Shown here: in pieces, positions 6,599-13,464 of the stretch
Numbering within the stretch: position 1 is the stretch's first letter
Layout: the number at the start of each line of letters is the position of its first letter
Source of the DNA: a virus
Virus record (IMG/VR): IMGVR_UViG_3300043411_000560
Span: 1 to 40,519 of that record
Length of the DNA: 40,519 nucleotides
Direction: 5' to 3' (one strand)
Notes under the pieces: model-generated
The model's input: the letters and a program-made list of their open reading frames with translations, nothing else
Told to the model about the DNA's origin: nothing
The model's database searches: none
Translations under genes and position numbers: made by a program

Positions 6599-6829
6599 AT
6601 GGATACACGAGAGACCCTGCTCAAAGCGATCGACGATTTCCTGTCAACGTCAGGCATGACGCAGACGGCGCTCGGCGAACGCGCATTGAATGATCCGGCC
6701 TTCGTCACGCGGTTCCGTGATGGTGCTGATCCGCGCCTCGGCACGGTCGAGCGCCTGCGCCGGTTCATGGCGGAGTACACTCCGCCTGCAAACCCTAAGC
6801 ATCGGCCCGAGTACCGGGCCGCGCCGTAG
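6599..6829 (+). CDS. Small HTH regulator (Cro/CI-like, Hyphomicrobiales type)
   Basis: 76 aa. It has a helix-turn-helix-like core: MTQTALGERALNDPAFVTRF followed by ADPRLGTVERLRRFM. Proteins beginning M-D-x-R-x-x-L-L-x-A-I-D/E-x-F with this layout are common in Hyphomicrobiales and their phages and act as short transcription regulators. ATG 6599 is chosen because it starts at the predicted +1 of the promoter just upstream; a TTG at 6557 would cover the promoter. It probably controls the divergent early promoters through the palindrome at 6508-6521. Confidence 0.75.
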   Translation: MDTRETLLKAIDDFLSTSGMTQTALGERALNDPAFVTRFRDGADPRLGTVERLRRFMAEYTPPANPKHRPEYRAAP

Positions 6830-6852
6830 TCCAGCGTCCAGTCACCGGCCAT

Positions 6853-6934
6853 ACATCGGGCCGGGCGTGATCGAGTGTGCATCCCGATACCAAGCCGGTC
6901 TGCACTCCGCCCTCTCTCGCGCCCGGCCCGATGT
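6853..6934 (+). promoter_or_regulatory. Long stem-loop downstream of the HTH gene
   Basis: ACATCGGGCCGGGCG (6853-6867) and CGCCCGGCCCGATGT (6920-6934) form a perfect 15-bp stem with a 52-base loop that has a nested GTGCA/TGCAC stem. There is no T-run after it, so it is not a standard terminator. It mirrors the leftward element 6354-6464 in stem length and in the CATC...GATG edges. The rest of the 6830-7031 gap holds only the ribosome site of the next gene. Confidence 0.6.
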
Positions 6935-7031
6935 GTGACCGCGTTTCGCCTGCCCGTGGGCGTCATTCACGCGGCACCAGTTCAGTCCCGAGTTGCGTCT
7001 CACCTATATCCCAGCAACGGAGGATTTTTCC

Positions 7032-8042
7032 ATGCGTGCAACAGTCCGCAACATCTTCGCCGCCTACACCGGTCCAGGCCGGTTCTGGCTGGCGCTCGGC
7101 ATCGTCGCTCTCATCGTCGATGCGTCGATTTCATACCAGTACGGCATCAGCCTGACGAAGCTGCACGGCCTCGGGTTCGCTCTGGTGGCGATCTTCTTCG
7201 CCCTGCTCCCGGATGCCGCATACAGCGAGATCGAGTCCAAGCGCATCGCCTCCGGCGTCGTCATGGCCGCTCTGTGCGTGCCGCTCGGGATCGTGGCCTT
7301 CTACAGCCATCTCGGCTACGGCGCTGGCGTCCGCGTCGGCGACATGCAGCAGACCGGCGTCCAGAACGTCCGCTACGACGACGCCCGCGAGAAGGTCGCC
7401 GACAACAAGCGCAATGTGGGCCTGTGGACCGAGCAGCTTGCCGAGCTGACGAAGCAATCCCCGTGGGCGCCGACGGTCAACCCGGACGGCCTCAAGGCCC
7501 AGCTCGCCAGCGCCGACAAGGCCATCGAACTCGAAGGCAAGCGCGGCGGATGCAAGTCGCGCTGTCTCGCGCTGATGAAGGAGAAGGCCGGCCTGCAGGA
7601 ACGCATCGCTACTGCCGAGCGTGCTACCGACCTGCAGACGCGCATCGCCGCCACGCAGCGGCTCATCGACGGCTATCGCGAGGCGGCGGCCAAGACCGAT
7701 TTCAAGTCGTCGGCTGTCGTCAACCAGAACAACGTCGCCGCCCAGCTCTGGCTGGCGGTGTCGGGTGCGACTGCGGATCAGGCAATCAAGCCTGATGAGG
7801 TCACGTCCAGCTTCACGTCCATCTTCATTGCCGGCGGCGGCTCTCTGGCGTTCATGCTGATGGCGCCCGTGGGCTTCTTTCTGGCGGGCCGCAACCGCAT
7901 CGTCGGCATCACCCACCACCTCACCGCCGATACCGTCCACGCGGCTCCTGTGACCAACGCTGACGGCTCAGTGCTGCACTTCACGCAGACCCCGATGAGC
8001 CGCCTCGTGCGCATGCCTGACGAGGTGCGAGCGGCGGCCTAA
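7032..8042 (+). CDS. Membrane protein with central coiled coil
   Basis: 336 aa. ATG 7032 follows GGAGGA by 7 bases. Three hydrophobic spans lie at about residues 18-36, 45-62 and 72-93, and another at about 270-292. Between them lies a 170-residue charged, helical region with two close cysteines (GGCKSRCLALM). The layout suggests an inner-membrane protein with a large helical domain on one side. Such proteins occur in Hyphomicrobiales prophages without known function. A role in exclusion or envelope sensing is a guess. It is followed by a strong hairpin (8056-8085). Confidence 0.75.
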   Translation: MRATVRNIFAAYTGPGRFWLALGIVALIVDASISYQYGISLTKLHGLGFALVAIFFALLPDAAYSEIESKRIASGVVMAALCVPLGIVAFYSHLGYGAGVRVGDMQQTGVQNVRYDDAREKVADNKRNVGLWTEQLAELTKQSPWAPTVNPDGLKAQLASADKAIELEGKRGGCKSRCLALMKEKAGLQERIATAERATDLQTRIAATQRLIDGYREAAAKTDFKSSAVVNQNNVAAQLWLAVSGATADQAIKPDEVTSSFTSIFIAGGGSLAFMLMAPVGFFLAGRNRIVGITHHLTADTVHAAPVTNADGSVLHFTQTPMSRLVRMPDEVRAAA

Positions 8043-8055
8043 CGCACAAACGAAA

Positions 8056-8085
8056 ACGCCCGGAGGCGGTCAACCCTCCGGGCGT
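8056..8085 (+). terminator. Probable rho-independent terminator
   Basis: ACGCCCGGAGG (8056-8066) and CCTCCGGGCGT (8075-8085) make an 11-bp GC-rich perfect stem with an 8-base loop, 13 bases after the stop of the membrane-protein gene. The downstream sequence is only moderately T-rich. It lies before the replication initiator and would separate the two units unless early transcripts are antiterminated. Confidence 0.65.
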
Positions 8086-8129
8086 CAATCTCGGTTCTTC
8101 CTCTACCACAAGAAAGCAAGAGAACTCTA

Positions 8130-8822
8130 ATGCAACACGAATCAAATTGCAAGCTCTCCAACCCTGCGAAGTTGTTGAAGGCCCTGATGGCCGCCACTGG
8201 CGTTTGCGACGCCAAGGAACTGGCCGACACGCTCTGCATCCCGGTCCGCACAATCCAGCGCCTCAAACTCGAAATTGCGACCGTTCAGGACGACATCGGA
8301 GCAAGCGCCACTAGCGCCAATGACGCCATATATGGCGCATCAGATAGCGCCAAACGCGCCATTAATGGCGTTTCAGACGCCATATCTGGCGCTAATGGCG
8401 CCTCGCGTACATACGCGCGTATGGAATCCCCTTCGGGGATACTTATCCCTAAGAAGTTAGATTCCCCCTTTTTCCCCCAAGACCCTTATGCTCAAGTCTG
8501 GCGGGATGAAAATGGACGATTGGTCCTGTCGGACGAATATCGGGCAGATTGGGTGAACCGCTTCGGCGGAGACGCCGCACGGCTCGAGTTGGCGATCACG
8601 CAGGCCGAGGGCTACCTCCAGCCGAACAACCGAACCAAATCGCTCGACGTGCAACTGGCCAGCCAGCTCGCCCGCATCGTCGCCGAGAAGCGCGACCGCG
8701 ACACGCGGTATGCCAGCGCAGCCGCCGCCAACCAGCCAGCCAAGGCCAACGGACAGCCATCGGCAACCCTCGCCGCAATGGACCGCATCAAGGCGCGCAT
8801 GGCAGCGGGAGCCCCGGCATGA
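8130..8822 (+). CDS. Replication initiator (lambda O-like organisation)
   Basis: 230 aa. The N-terminus (residues 12-50) has a helix-turn-helix pattern: AKELADTLCIPVRTIQRLKL. Residues about 55-95 form an Ala/Ser/Gly/Asn-rich linker, which is where the DNA holds the iteron array 8304-8402. The C-terminal part (from YAQVWRDENGRLVL) is globular, with a helical, basic end. This plan, a DNA-binding domain plus a linker encoded by the origin plus a C-terminal interaction domain, matches lambda O and other phage initiators whose origin is inside their gene. Sequence similarity to O itself is not claimed. It overlaps the next gene by 4 bases. Confidence 0.65.
   Translation: MQHESNCKLSNPAKLLKALMAATGVCDAKELADTLCIPVRTIQRLKLEIATVQDDIGASATSANDAIYGASDSAKRAINGVSDAISGANGASRTYARMESPSGILIPKKLDSPFFPQDPYAQVWRDENGRLVLSDEYRADWVNRFGGDAARLELAITQAEGYLQPNNRTKSLDVQLASQLARIVAEKRDRDTRYASAAAANQPAKANGQPSATLAAMDRIKARMAAGAPA
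8304..8402. other. Candidate replication origin: iteron/dyad array inside the initiator gene
   Basis: Ten copies of the core CGCCA (or its complement TGGCG) occur within 99 bp: forward at 8304-8310, 8313-8319, 8323-8329, 8346-8352, 8356-8362 and 8377-8383; reverse at 8332-8338, 8365-8371, 8387-8393 and 8395-8401. Six of them form three dyads CGCCA-N4-TGGCG at 8324-8337, 8357-8370 and 8378-8391, two of which are perfect 14-bp palindromes. The flanking DNA at 8420-8490 has runs of T and C that could unwind. Phage origins inside initiator genes (lambda ori in O) are the known precedent. Confidence 0.7.
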
Positions 8823-9310
8823 GCCACGTCATCACCCACATGTTGAGCCGGTTCCGGACGCTCTACGACGATCCGAAAACCGATGACGTTGACGGCTACC
8901 TGATGGAGTACGTTCACGCACTCGACGGCGCCAGCCCGGAAGTTCTCAACGCAGCGACCGATTCACTGGTGCGCAAGAACCGCTACCGCAAATGGCCGAC
9001 CATCGGCGAATGCATGGATGAGGTCACGCGCATCGCTGACGAGCGCGCGAACGACAAGCGGAGATTGCACGGCGACACCTACATCAAACGCAACTCGATG
9101 CTTGGGCCTCCTGACGCCGAACAACTCGAACGCCAGCGCCTCGGAAAGGAGTGGCGAGACCAGATGGAACGCGAATATGGGAGCGTCGAGAAGGCAATCG
9201 AGGCCCACCAGCGCAAGCGCAATGCCATAGGCATGGCATCGAAGAAATCGACATTCAAGAAGCTGACTCTATCCGAGCGCTCGCGCCGCATGATGGGAGA
9301 ATCAGAATGA
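8819..9310 (+). CDS. Probable helicase loader / replication accessory protein
   Basis: 163 aa, start ATG overlapping the initiator stop (ATGA). The N-terminal half (MLSRFRTLYDD, AATDSLVRKNRYRKWPTIGE) resembles phage proteins placed after initiators, where a basic patch and a W/F-PTIGE turn recur; the C-terminal half is a charged helix. By position it corresponds to lambda P, the DnaB loader. No ATPase motif is present, as expected for P-type loaders. The call rests on gene order and overall pattern. Confidence 0.5.
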   Translation: MSHVITHMLSRFRTLYDDPKTDDVDGYLMEYVHALDGASPEVLNAATDSLVRKNRYRKWPTIGECMDEVTRIADERANDKRRLHGDTYIKRNSMLGPPDAEQLERQRLGKEWRDQMEREYGSVEKAIEAHQRKRNAIGMASKKSTFKKLTLSERSRRMMGESE

Positions 9311-9510
9311 CCATCAAGGCAACAAAGCCATTCGACGACGCCACCGCTCTCGCCACCGTCGAGTGGATGCGCCGATGTGACTACTGCCCCGTCAAAGATG
9401 TGGACTACGTTGCTCTGAAAATGAGCCTCACACGGGATCAGGCTGTAGGATTGATTCGCAGGGGATTGGCGGCTGAACGCCTGAAGCGGATGATGGAGCG
9501 GGCGGCATGA
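9307..9510 (+). CDS. Hypothetical small protein
   Basis: 67 aa. It starts in the ATGA overlap with the previous gene and overlaps the methyltransferase start by 4. It has an HTH-like stretch (ALKMSLTRDQAVGLIRRGLA) in its C-terminal half and a CDYC pair. Not recognised. Confidence 0.6.
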   Translation: MTIKATKPFDDATALATVEWMRRCDYCPVKDVDYVALKMSLTRDQAVGLIRRGLAAERLKRMMERAA

Positions 9511-10292
9511 AGGACGCTGACGGATACGACGCCGCCGACAACGCCGCGAAGTGCTACGACCTCGCGATTGCGGCCATGCGCGAGAAGCTTGAGAGCTTCC
9601 ACCGCGTCGAGATCGGCGAGTGTACGCTGTACCTGGCAGACGCGAGAGAAGTTGTTCCGTTGCTGCCGCGCCCTGGATCGATTGTCAGCGACCCACCTTA
9701 TGGGATGGAATTTCGGTCGAACCGCCCGGTGGTTCGACCGAAATTCAAAGCCATAGAAAACGACACCAGCACTGATGCGCTGCTGTGGGCCTGCAGCATT
9801 GAGGCGAATCACAGCAAATATATATTTTGTAGGTGGGACAACCTTGCGGACGTTCCTAAGCCTAAGTCGTGCGTAACATGGGTGAAGAACAATTGGTCGA
9901 TGGGCGATCTTAACGGCGAGCACGCGCGGCAGACAGAAATAGCGCTGTTCTACCCAGGTCCGCATCATTCGTTTCCGTGCGGTCGTCCTAGCGACGTAAT
10001 AAGCTCTTCACGTACCGGCAACGAATGGCACCCAACTGAAAAGCCGGTACATCTTATGTGGCACGTCTCTAGGTGGACTTCAGGAACCATCCTCGACCCC
10101 TTCATGGGCTCTGGCACTACTGGCGTTGCCTGCGTGAAGCTAGGCCGCAAGTTCATCGGCATTGAGATCGATGAGGGATACTTCGAGATCGCATGCAAGC
10201 GCATCGCGAAAGCCTACGAGCAGCCTGATTTTTTCGTCGAAGCTCCGAAGACCAAAGCCGAACAACTCGACATGCTGGGGGCAGAAGCATGA
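9507..10292 (+). CDS. DNA adenine methyltransferase, beta-class layout
   Basis: 261 aa. The catalytic motif IV SDPPYGM is at about residues 65-71 and the AdoMet-binding motif I DPFMGSGTTG near residue 198, followed by GRKFIGIEID. Motif IV before motif I is the order of beta-class N6-adenine (or N4-cytosine) methyltransferases such as CcrM. No restriction enzyme gene is next to it, so it is probably an orphan enzyme that protects phage DNA or affects its replication. Coupled to its neighbours by 4-base overlaps at both ends. Confidence 0.88.
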   Translation: MKDADGYDAADNAAKCYDLAIAAMREKLESFHRVEIGECTLYLADAREVVPLLPRPGSIVSDPPYGMEFRSNRPVVRPKFKAIENDTSTDALLWACSIEANHSKYIFCRWDNLADVPKPKSCVTWVKNNWSMGDLNGEHARQTEIALFYPGPHHSFPCGRPSDVISSSRTGNEWHPTEKPVHLMWHVSRWTSGTILDPFMGSGTTGVACVKLGRKFIGIEIDEGYFEIACKRIAKAYEQPDFFVEAPKTKAEQLDMLGAEA

Positions 10293-10630
10293 CCACGAAA
10301 TCAGATCGCATCCGCGCGCTTTACGCGGAAGGCAAGTCGGTCGCTGAGATTGCCGAGATTGTCGGCTGCCGTCCTGAGTACGTGCGCGTGGCGGCGCGGC
10401 AGAGGGCTGGCGGTAAAAGAGGTGTGGCAGATGTGAACTACCGGCCGCGTATCATGGAGGCGTGGGCGGTTGGTGACCGCAATGCTGCTCGCTCTGCTGG
10501 CCGCGAAGCCTATCGCGTGTCGAGAGTGCAAGGTGAAACGGTGTCGAGTGCTGCTAAGAAGTATGGCGGTGCGTACAGTTCTACGCTAGTTGCCACTGGC
10601 GTTCGCATGATCCGCGAGGCCGCAGAATGA
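10289..10630 (+). CDS. HTH-domain protein
   Basis: 113 aa. The N-terminal helix-turn-helix GKSVAEIAEIVGCRPEYVRV (about residues 15-34) is of the sigma-region-4/Hin type. The remaining part is basic, with a second possible HTH (VSSAAKKYGGAYSSTLVATG). It could be a small regulator or a DNA-binding accessory of the replication module. Overlaps both neighbours by 4 bases. Confidence 0.65.
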   Translation: MTTKSDRIRALYAEGKSVAEIAEIVGCRPEYVRVAARQRAGGKRGVADVNYRPRIMEAWAVGDRNAARSAGREAYRVSRVQGETVSSAAKKYGGAYSSTLVATGVRMIREAAE

Positions 10631-10881
10631 CCCCTGAAACCCTCATCCTCATTGCGAAGCTCGTCACGGGCGAAGTCGAATGGCAGCCCGTACTGGCGGA
10701 TGACTGCCACCGCGTCGTGGCATCGATAGCTCGCGGTGAGCTTGCTCAAGCAGAGCGAGCCGACGGCCAAGTGATCACGTTTGTCGCGGCGGAGTGCGTT
10801 CCCGACACGCTGCAAGCGCGGATCGAGATGACGCCGCCGGGCTACATCGGCCCGTGCGAAGTCGAAGGGGAGTTGATGTGA
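10627..10881 (+). CDS. Hypothetical protein
   Basis: 84 aa, ATGA-coupled to the gene before and GTGA-coupled to the gene after. Mixed alpha/beta, acidic, no known motif. Not recognised. Confidence 0.6.
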   Translation: MTPETLILIAKLVTGEVEWQPVLADDCHRVVASIARGELAQAERADGQVITFVAAECVPDTLQARIEMTPPGYIGPCEVEGELM

Positions 10882-11111
10882 GCGCCGTTCTGATCGCATT
10901 CCGCAAGGGCTACGACACGGTTGAGATTGCGCGCCTGTTCGGCGTGACAGAGGCCGAAGTGGTCAATGAGCTACAGCGAGCCAGGAGCGAAGAACGTGGC
11001 CGGACACAAGGTCAAAATTCCAGGCTACCGGATCGACAAGTCCGGCAAGCTCCAGAAGTCCACCAAGGGGCTGAGCGTCTCGAAACAGATCGCGGTTCGG
11101 AAGAAGCCTAA
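10878..11111 (+). CDS. Small HTH protein with overlapping C-terminal tail
   Basis: 77 aa with GTG start overlapping the previous stop. Residues 1-38 carry a short HTH (YDTVEIARLFGVTEAEVVNE). From residue 40 the sequence becomes Arg/Glu/Gln-rich and runs out of frame over the gene 10996-11136, whose codons explain this stretch. Either both frames are used or the functional part is the N-terminal half only. Confidence 0.5.
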   Translation: MSAVLIAFRKGYDTVEIARLFGVTEAEVVNELQRARSEERGRTQGQNSRLPDRQVRQAPEVHQGAERLETDRGSEEA

Positions 11112-11136
11112 GCAGACCTGGAGGGGTGCGAAGTGA
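10996..11136 (+). CDS. Small basic protein (46 aa)
   Basis: GTG start with AGGAG 8 bases upstream; the stop overlaps the GTG of the next gene (GTGA at 11133-11136). The protein begins VAGHKVKIPGYRIDKSGKLQ and is Lys/Arg-rich throughout. Small proteins of this GHKVKIPGYR type are found in related alphaproteobacterial phages, function unknown; nucleic-acid binding is plausible from the charge. Confidence 0.65.
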   Translation: MAGHKVKIPGYRIDKSGKLQKSTKGLSVSKQIAVRKKPKQTWRGAK

Positions 11137-11678
11137 GCCAGCGCGATAGTGGGTATGAGCGCAAAGAGCGCGACCTTTACGAGACGCCAGAGTGGGTAAC
11201 GGCAGCGCTGTTGCCCCACCTGCCGAGGCAACTGATCCACATATGGGAGCCTGCTCAAGGGTCTGGAAAGATGGCCCGCGCATTGGTTAAAAGCGGCGGT
11301 CTAGTTACGGGTAGCGACGTCGCGACAGGGGATGATTTCTTGCTGCTATCGTCAACGCCACATCTCATGATCGACGCGATTATCACGAACCCACCCTATG
11401 AACTAGGGACTGAGTTTTGCGCGCACGCACTTAGTCTCATGGAGGCGAATGGTGGAGTGAGCGCGATGCTCATGAGAACCGATTTCGACCATGCGAAGGG
11501 TCGGTCGTTTTTATTTCGCGATTGCCCGGCATTTGCCAAGAAGGTCGTTTTGACGAAGCGCATTGTTTGGTTCGAACCGGAGCCAGGAGCCAAAGGCAAG
11601 TCGCCGAGCTTCAATCATGCGTGGTTCGTGTGGGATTGGAAGCACGAGGGGCCTCCGACAATCGGGTACGGCCCGTAA
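11133..11678 (+). CDS. DNA adenine methyltransferase-like protein
   Basis: 181 aa, GTG start coupled to the previous stop. It begins with a YETPEWV stretch seen in phage N6-adenine methyltransferases, then an AdoMet-binding motif WEPAQGSGKMARAL (about residues 38-51) and the catalytic TNPPYELG (about residue 88). Motif I before motif IV is the alpha/gamma-type order, unlike the beta-class enzyme at 9507. It has no clear separate target-recognition domain. The phage thus has two adenine methyltransferases of different build. Confidence 0.8.
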   Translation: MSQRDSGYERKERDLYETPEWVTAALLPHLPRQLIHIWEPAQGSGKMARALVKSGGLVTGSDVATGDDFLLLSSTPHLMIDAIITNPPYELGTEFCAHALSLMEANGGVSAMLMRTDFDHAKGRSFLFRDCPAFAKKVVLTKRIVWFEPEPGAKGKSPSFNHAWFVWDWKHEGPPTIGYGP

Positions 11679-11722
11679 AATCAGAGTGAAGCGTAGAAGC
11701 CAATAACAAACGAGGTAAGATC

Positions 11723-12358
11723 ATGAAGACGTACATCCTCGCGGCGGCGCTCGCGCTCTCCGCATCCACGGCATCGGCCGCCGATCTCGGGCCGCCGCTG
11801 TCCATCGTCGCAGCCATGCCGAACGCCGCCGAGTACAAGCGCGGCACATGGACCGGGCCTTATATCGAACTCGGCGCCGGCATGACCGTTGGCCAGATCG
11901 AGGCGACGGACGGGTTCGACAGCGTGTCGATCTCGGACTCCGCGATGGTCGGCCACATCGGCATCGGCTACGACTACGCGCTCGGCAATATCGTGGTGGG
12001 CATCTTCGGCCGCGCCGAACTCGACGAACTCAATCACAAGGCCGGCGGCATCAAGTTGGCCGACACCGATCTGAGCTACACCGCGGGCGGCCGCATCGGC
12101 TACGTTCCGCGCAACGACGCCATGCTGTACGTGCTGGCCGGCGGCAAGTGGTCGAACCTCGACTTTGCCGCTGACTTGGGGCCGGACGCGCACCGGTTCG
12201 GATGGGTTCTCGGCTCCGGTATCGAGCTGATGATGACCGACAACATCGGCGTCGGCCTCGAATACACCGCTACGCTCTACGGTGACGAGAGTATCGACGG
12301 CGTTGCCATCGACACCACGGACCATTCCGGCCGCGCCAGGCTGCTGTTCAAGTTCTGA
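11723..12358 (+). CDS. Outer-membrane beta-barrel protein (Omp25/31-like)
   Basis: 211 aa. ATG 11723 with GAGGTAAG upstream. Residues 1-19 are a clear Sec signal (MKTYILAAALALSASTASA, cleavage before AD). The mature part has alternating beta strands with GxGxG patterns (IGIGYDYALG, YTAGGRIGYV) and ends in Phe (RLLFKF), the signal for the BAM machine. This is an 8-strand opacity/Omp25-type fold common in Hyphomicrobiales outer membranes. On a phage it parallels lambda Lom: it may change the host surface or prevent superinfection. Its place between replication and late genes agrees with a moron-like gene. Confidence 0.8.
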   Translation: MKTYILAAALALSASTASAADLGPPLSIVAAMPNAAEYKRGTWTGPYIELGAGMTVGQIEATDGFDSVSISDSAMVGHIGIGYDYALGNIVVGIFGRAELDELNHKAGGIKLADTDLSYTAGGRIGYVPRNDAMLYVLAGGKWSNLDFAADLGPDAHRFGWVLGSGIELMMTDNIGVGLEYTATLYGDESIDGVAIDTTDHSGRARLLFKF

Positions 12359-12367
12359 GGTGATCGG

Positions 12368-12610
12368 GTGAGTAGAATTGATCAAGCGTGCCGCCTCGTG
12401 GCTAACGGTTGGTCGGTCAGGAGTGCCGCCATATCGTGCGGCGTTTCTCAGGCTAACGTGCGTATTGGGTTGGAAGCGAAGTGTCGGCGTAGGCCCCCTA
12501 GTGACCCGTTCACGTTTGTCAACTACCTAGTGTCGCGAGGTGTCACGCCAGGGCGTATCGTCGAAATATGTAAGTCGATTGAGCCAGAGGATGTGGGAAC
12601 TAGGCCATGA
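12368..12610 (+). CDS. Small HTH protein
   Basis: 80 aa, GTG start with GAGGTGA upstream. The N-terminal HTH RLVANGWSVRSAAISCGVSQ (residues 9-28) is typical of resolvase/transposase-type DNA-binding modules. The C-terminal half is FVNYLVSRGVTPGRIVEICK. Could be a late-gene regulator given its place just upstream of the late region; not demonstrated. Confidence 0.6.
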   Translation: MSRIDQACRLVANGWSVRSAAISCGVSQANVRIGLEAKCRRRPPSDPFTFVNYLVSRGVTPGRIVEICKSIEPEDVGTRP

Positions 12611-12819
12611 CCTACGCCGAACACATCACCAACCGTGCGATCCGGTGTGCCGAGGCCACTGGGTCGCACGTCGCACGAGTCCCCATTGATGTGCTGCGTC
12701 AACTTCTGGAGCACAACAGCCATGACGACAGCCACGCAGCAATATCGAGTGCATCAGGTGCTCACACTCTCGACGGCGACCGCAGAGCGCATCTACCAGC
12801 GTCACGGCGTGGCCGCTGA
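12607..12819 (+). CDS. Hypothetical small protein, 3' half overlapping next gene
   Basis: 70 aa, starting in the ATGA overlap with 12368-12610. Residues 1-40 look natural (helical, DVLRQLLEHNSHDD); the last 30 are read in a frame different from the following gene, which starts at 12722. The overlap of 98 bases is large, so the true end is real by the code but the tail may have no role. Confidence 0.5.
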   Translation: MTYAEHITNRAIRCAEATGSHVARVPIDVLRQLLEHNSHDDSHAAISSASGAHTLDGDRRAHLPASRRGR

Positions 12820-13213
12820 GGCCCCGTGCTACAAGGAGCGCCGGATGAAGGGCGGCGATGTCATAGAGCGTCTGCGTCGTGTCGCCCCCGGCTACGTCAT
12901 GGTGCCGACCGATGCCGGCATTGCTCCGAGTGAGGTCAACCAGGAGGCCGGCCGTTCCATCGTGTTCCGCTCCATCGGAACGCTCGACGGTGCCAGCATG
13001 GACCGGATGCGCGCCACGCCTGACGACGACACCGTGCCGAAGCGAAAAACCGTCAGGAAAGGCGACCGCGTGAACGTCCCGACGCTCGGCATGGATGGAA
13101 CCGTGATGCGGACCACCGGCACGAATGCTGTTATTCGGCTCGATGGGAGGTTCCTCGGCGGCGCGGTGCAAGTGCCATTCGACAACCTGAACCTGCATCC
13201 ACCGTCACCGTAG
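12722..13213 (+). CDS. Hypothetical protein with SH3-like C-terminal domain
   Basis: 163 aa. ATG 12722 has TGGAG upstream. The C-terminal 60 residues (GDRVNVPTLGMDGTVMRTTG, then NAVIRLDGRFLGGAVQVP) have the beta pattern of small SH3/KOW-like barrels: a GD-R-V start, GxV turn and IRLDG. The N-terminal part is helical. KOW-like folds often contact RNA or polymerase; whether this acts in late transcription is unknown. It is the last gene before the late region. Confidence 0.6.
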   Translation: MTTATQQYRVHQVLTLSTATAERIYQRHGVAAEAPCYKERRMKGGDVIERLRRVAPGYVMVPTDAGIAPSEVNQEAGRSIVFRSIGTLDGASMDRMRATPDDDTVPKRKTVRKGDRVNVPTLGMDGTVMRTTGTNAVIRLDGRFLGGAVQVPFDNLNLHPPSP

Positions 13214-13248
13214 AGCCTGACGCAGGCCCGTGCGCGGGCAACAAAAAG

Positions 13249-13272
13249 GCCCGTAGTGGAAACGCTACGGGC
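13249..13272 (-). terminator. Rho-independent terminator, leftward reading
   Basis: GCCCGTAG (13249-13256) and CTACGGGC (13265-13272) form an 8-bp stem. On the minus strand it is followed directly by CTTTTTG, a proper T-run; on the plus strand it is preceded by A5 and followed by no Ts. It therefore fits termination of leftward RNA, although no leftward gene lies nearby. It may also act weakly for the rightward gene that ends at 13213. Confidence 0.6.
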
Positions 13273-13288
13273 ATAAGTGGTGGTAGAC

Positions 13289-13317
13289 TTGACGAATACT
13301 CTCAAATCATTGATTGT
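13289..13317 (+). promoter_or_regulatory. Candidate late promoter
   Basis: TTGACG (13289-13294), 17-base spacer and GATTGT (13312-13317), just after the terminator and ahead of the whole structural region. The -35 box is near consensus and the -10 box is poor, as expected of an activator-dependent late promoter. The rest of 13318-13554 has no gene I can support. Confidence 0.4.
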
Positions 13318-13429
13318 TGTTCGCGACGGCGAAGGGTAGCGGCATACGCCGCGAATGGCCCAACCCGGCAGCAGAGATAACGCTCTCAGGAGCCCTCTGA
13401 CTGCGAAAATCCCGCATTGCCGCCAAATG

Positions 13430-13464
13430 GCAGAGCCCCGACGCATCACCGGATAGGGCTCTGC
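13430..13464. repeat. Inverted repeat in late leader
   Basis: GCAGAGCCC (13430-13438) pairs with GGGCTCTGC (13456-13464), loop 17 bases, in the untranslated region before the late genes. TCAG/CTGA and GCCA/TGGC repeats lie just upstream, so the region is structured on either strand. Function unknown. Confidence 0.5.
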
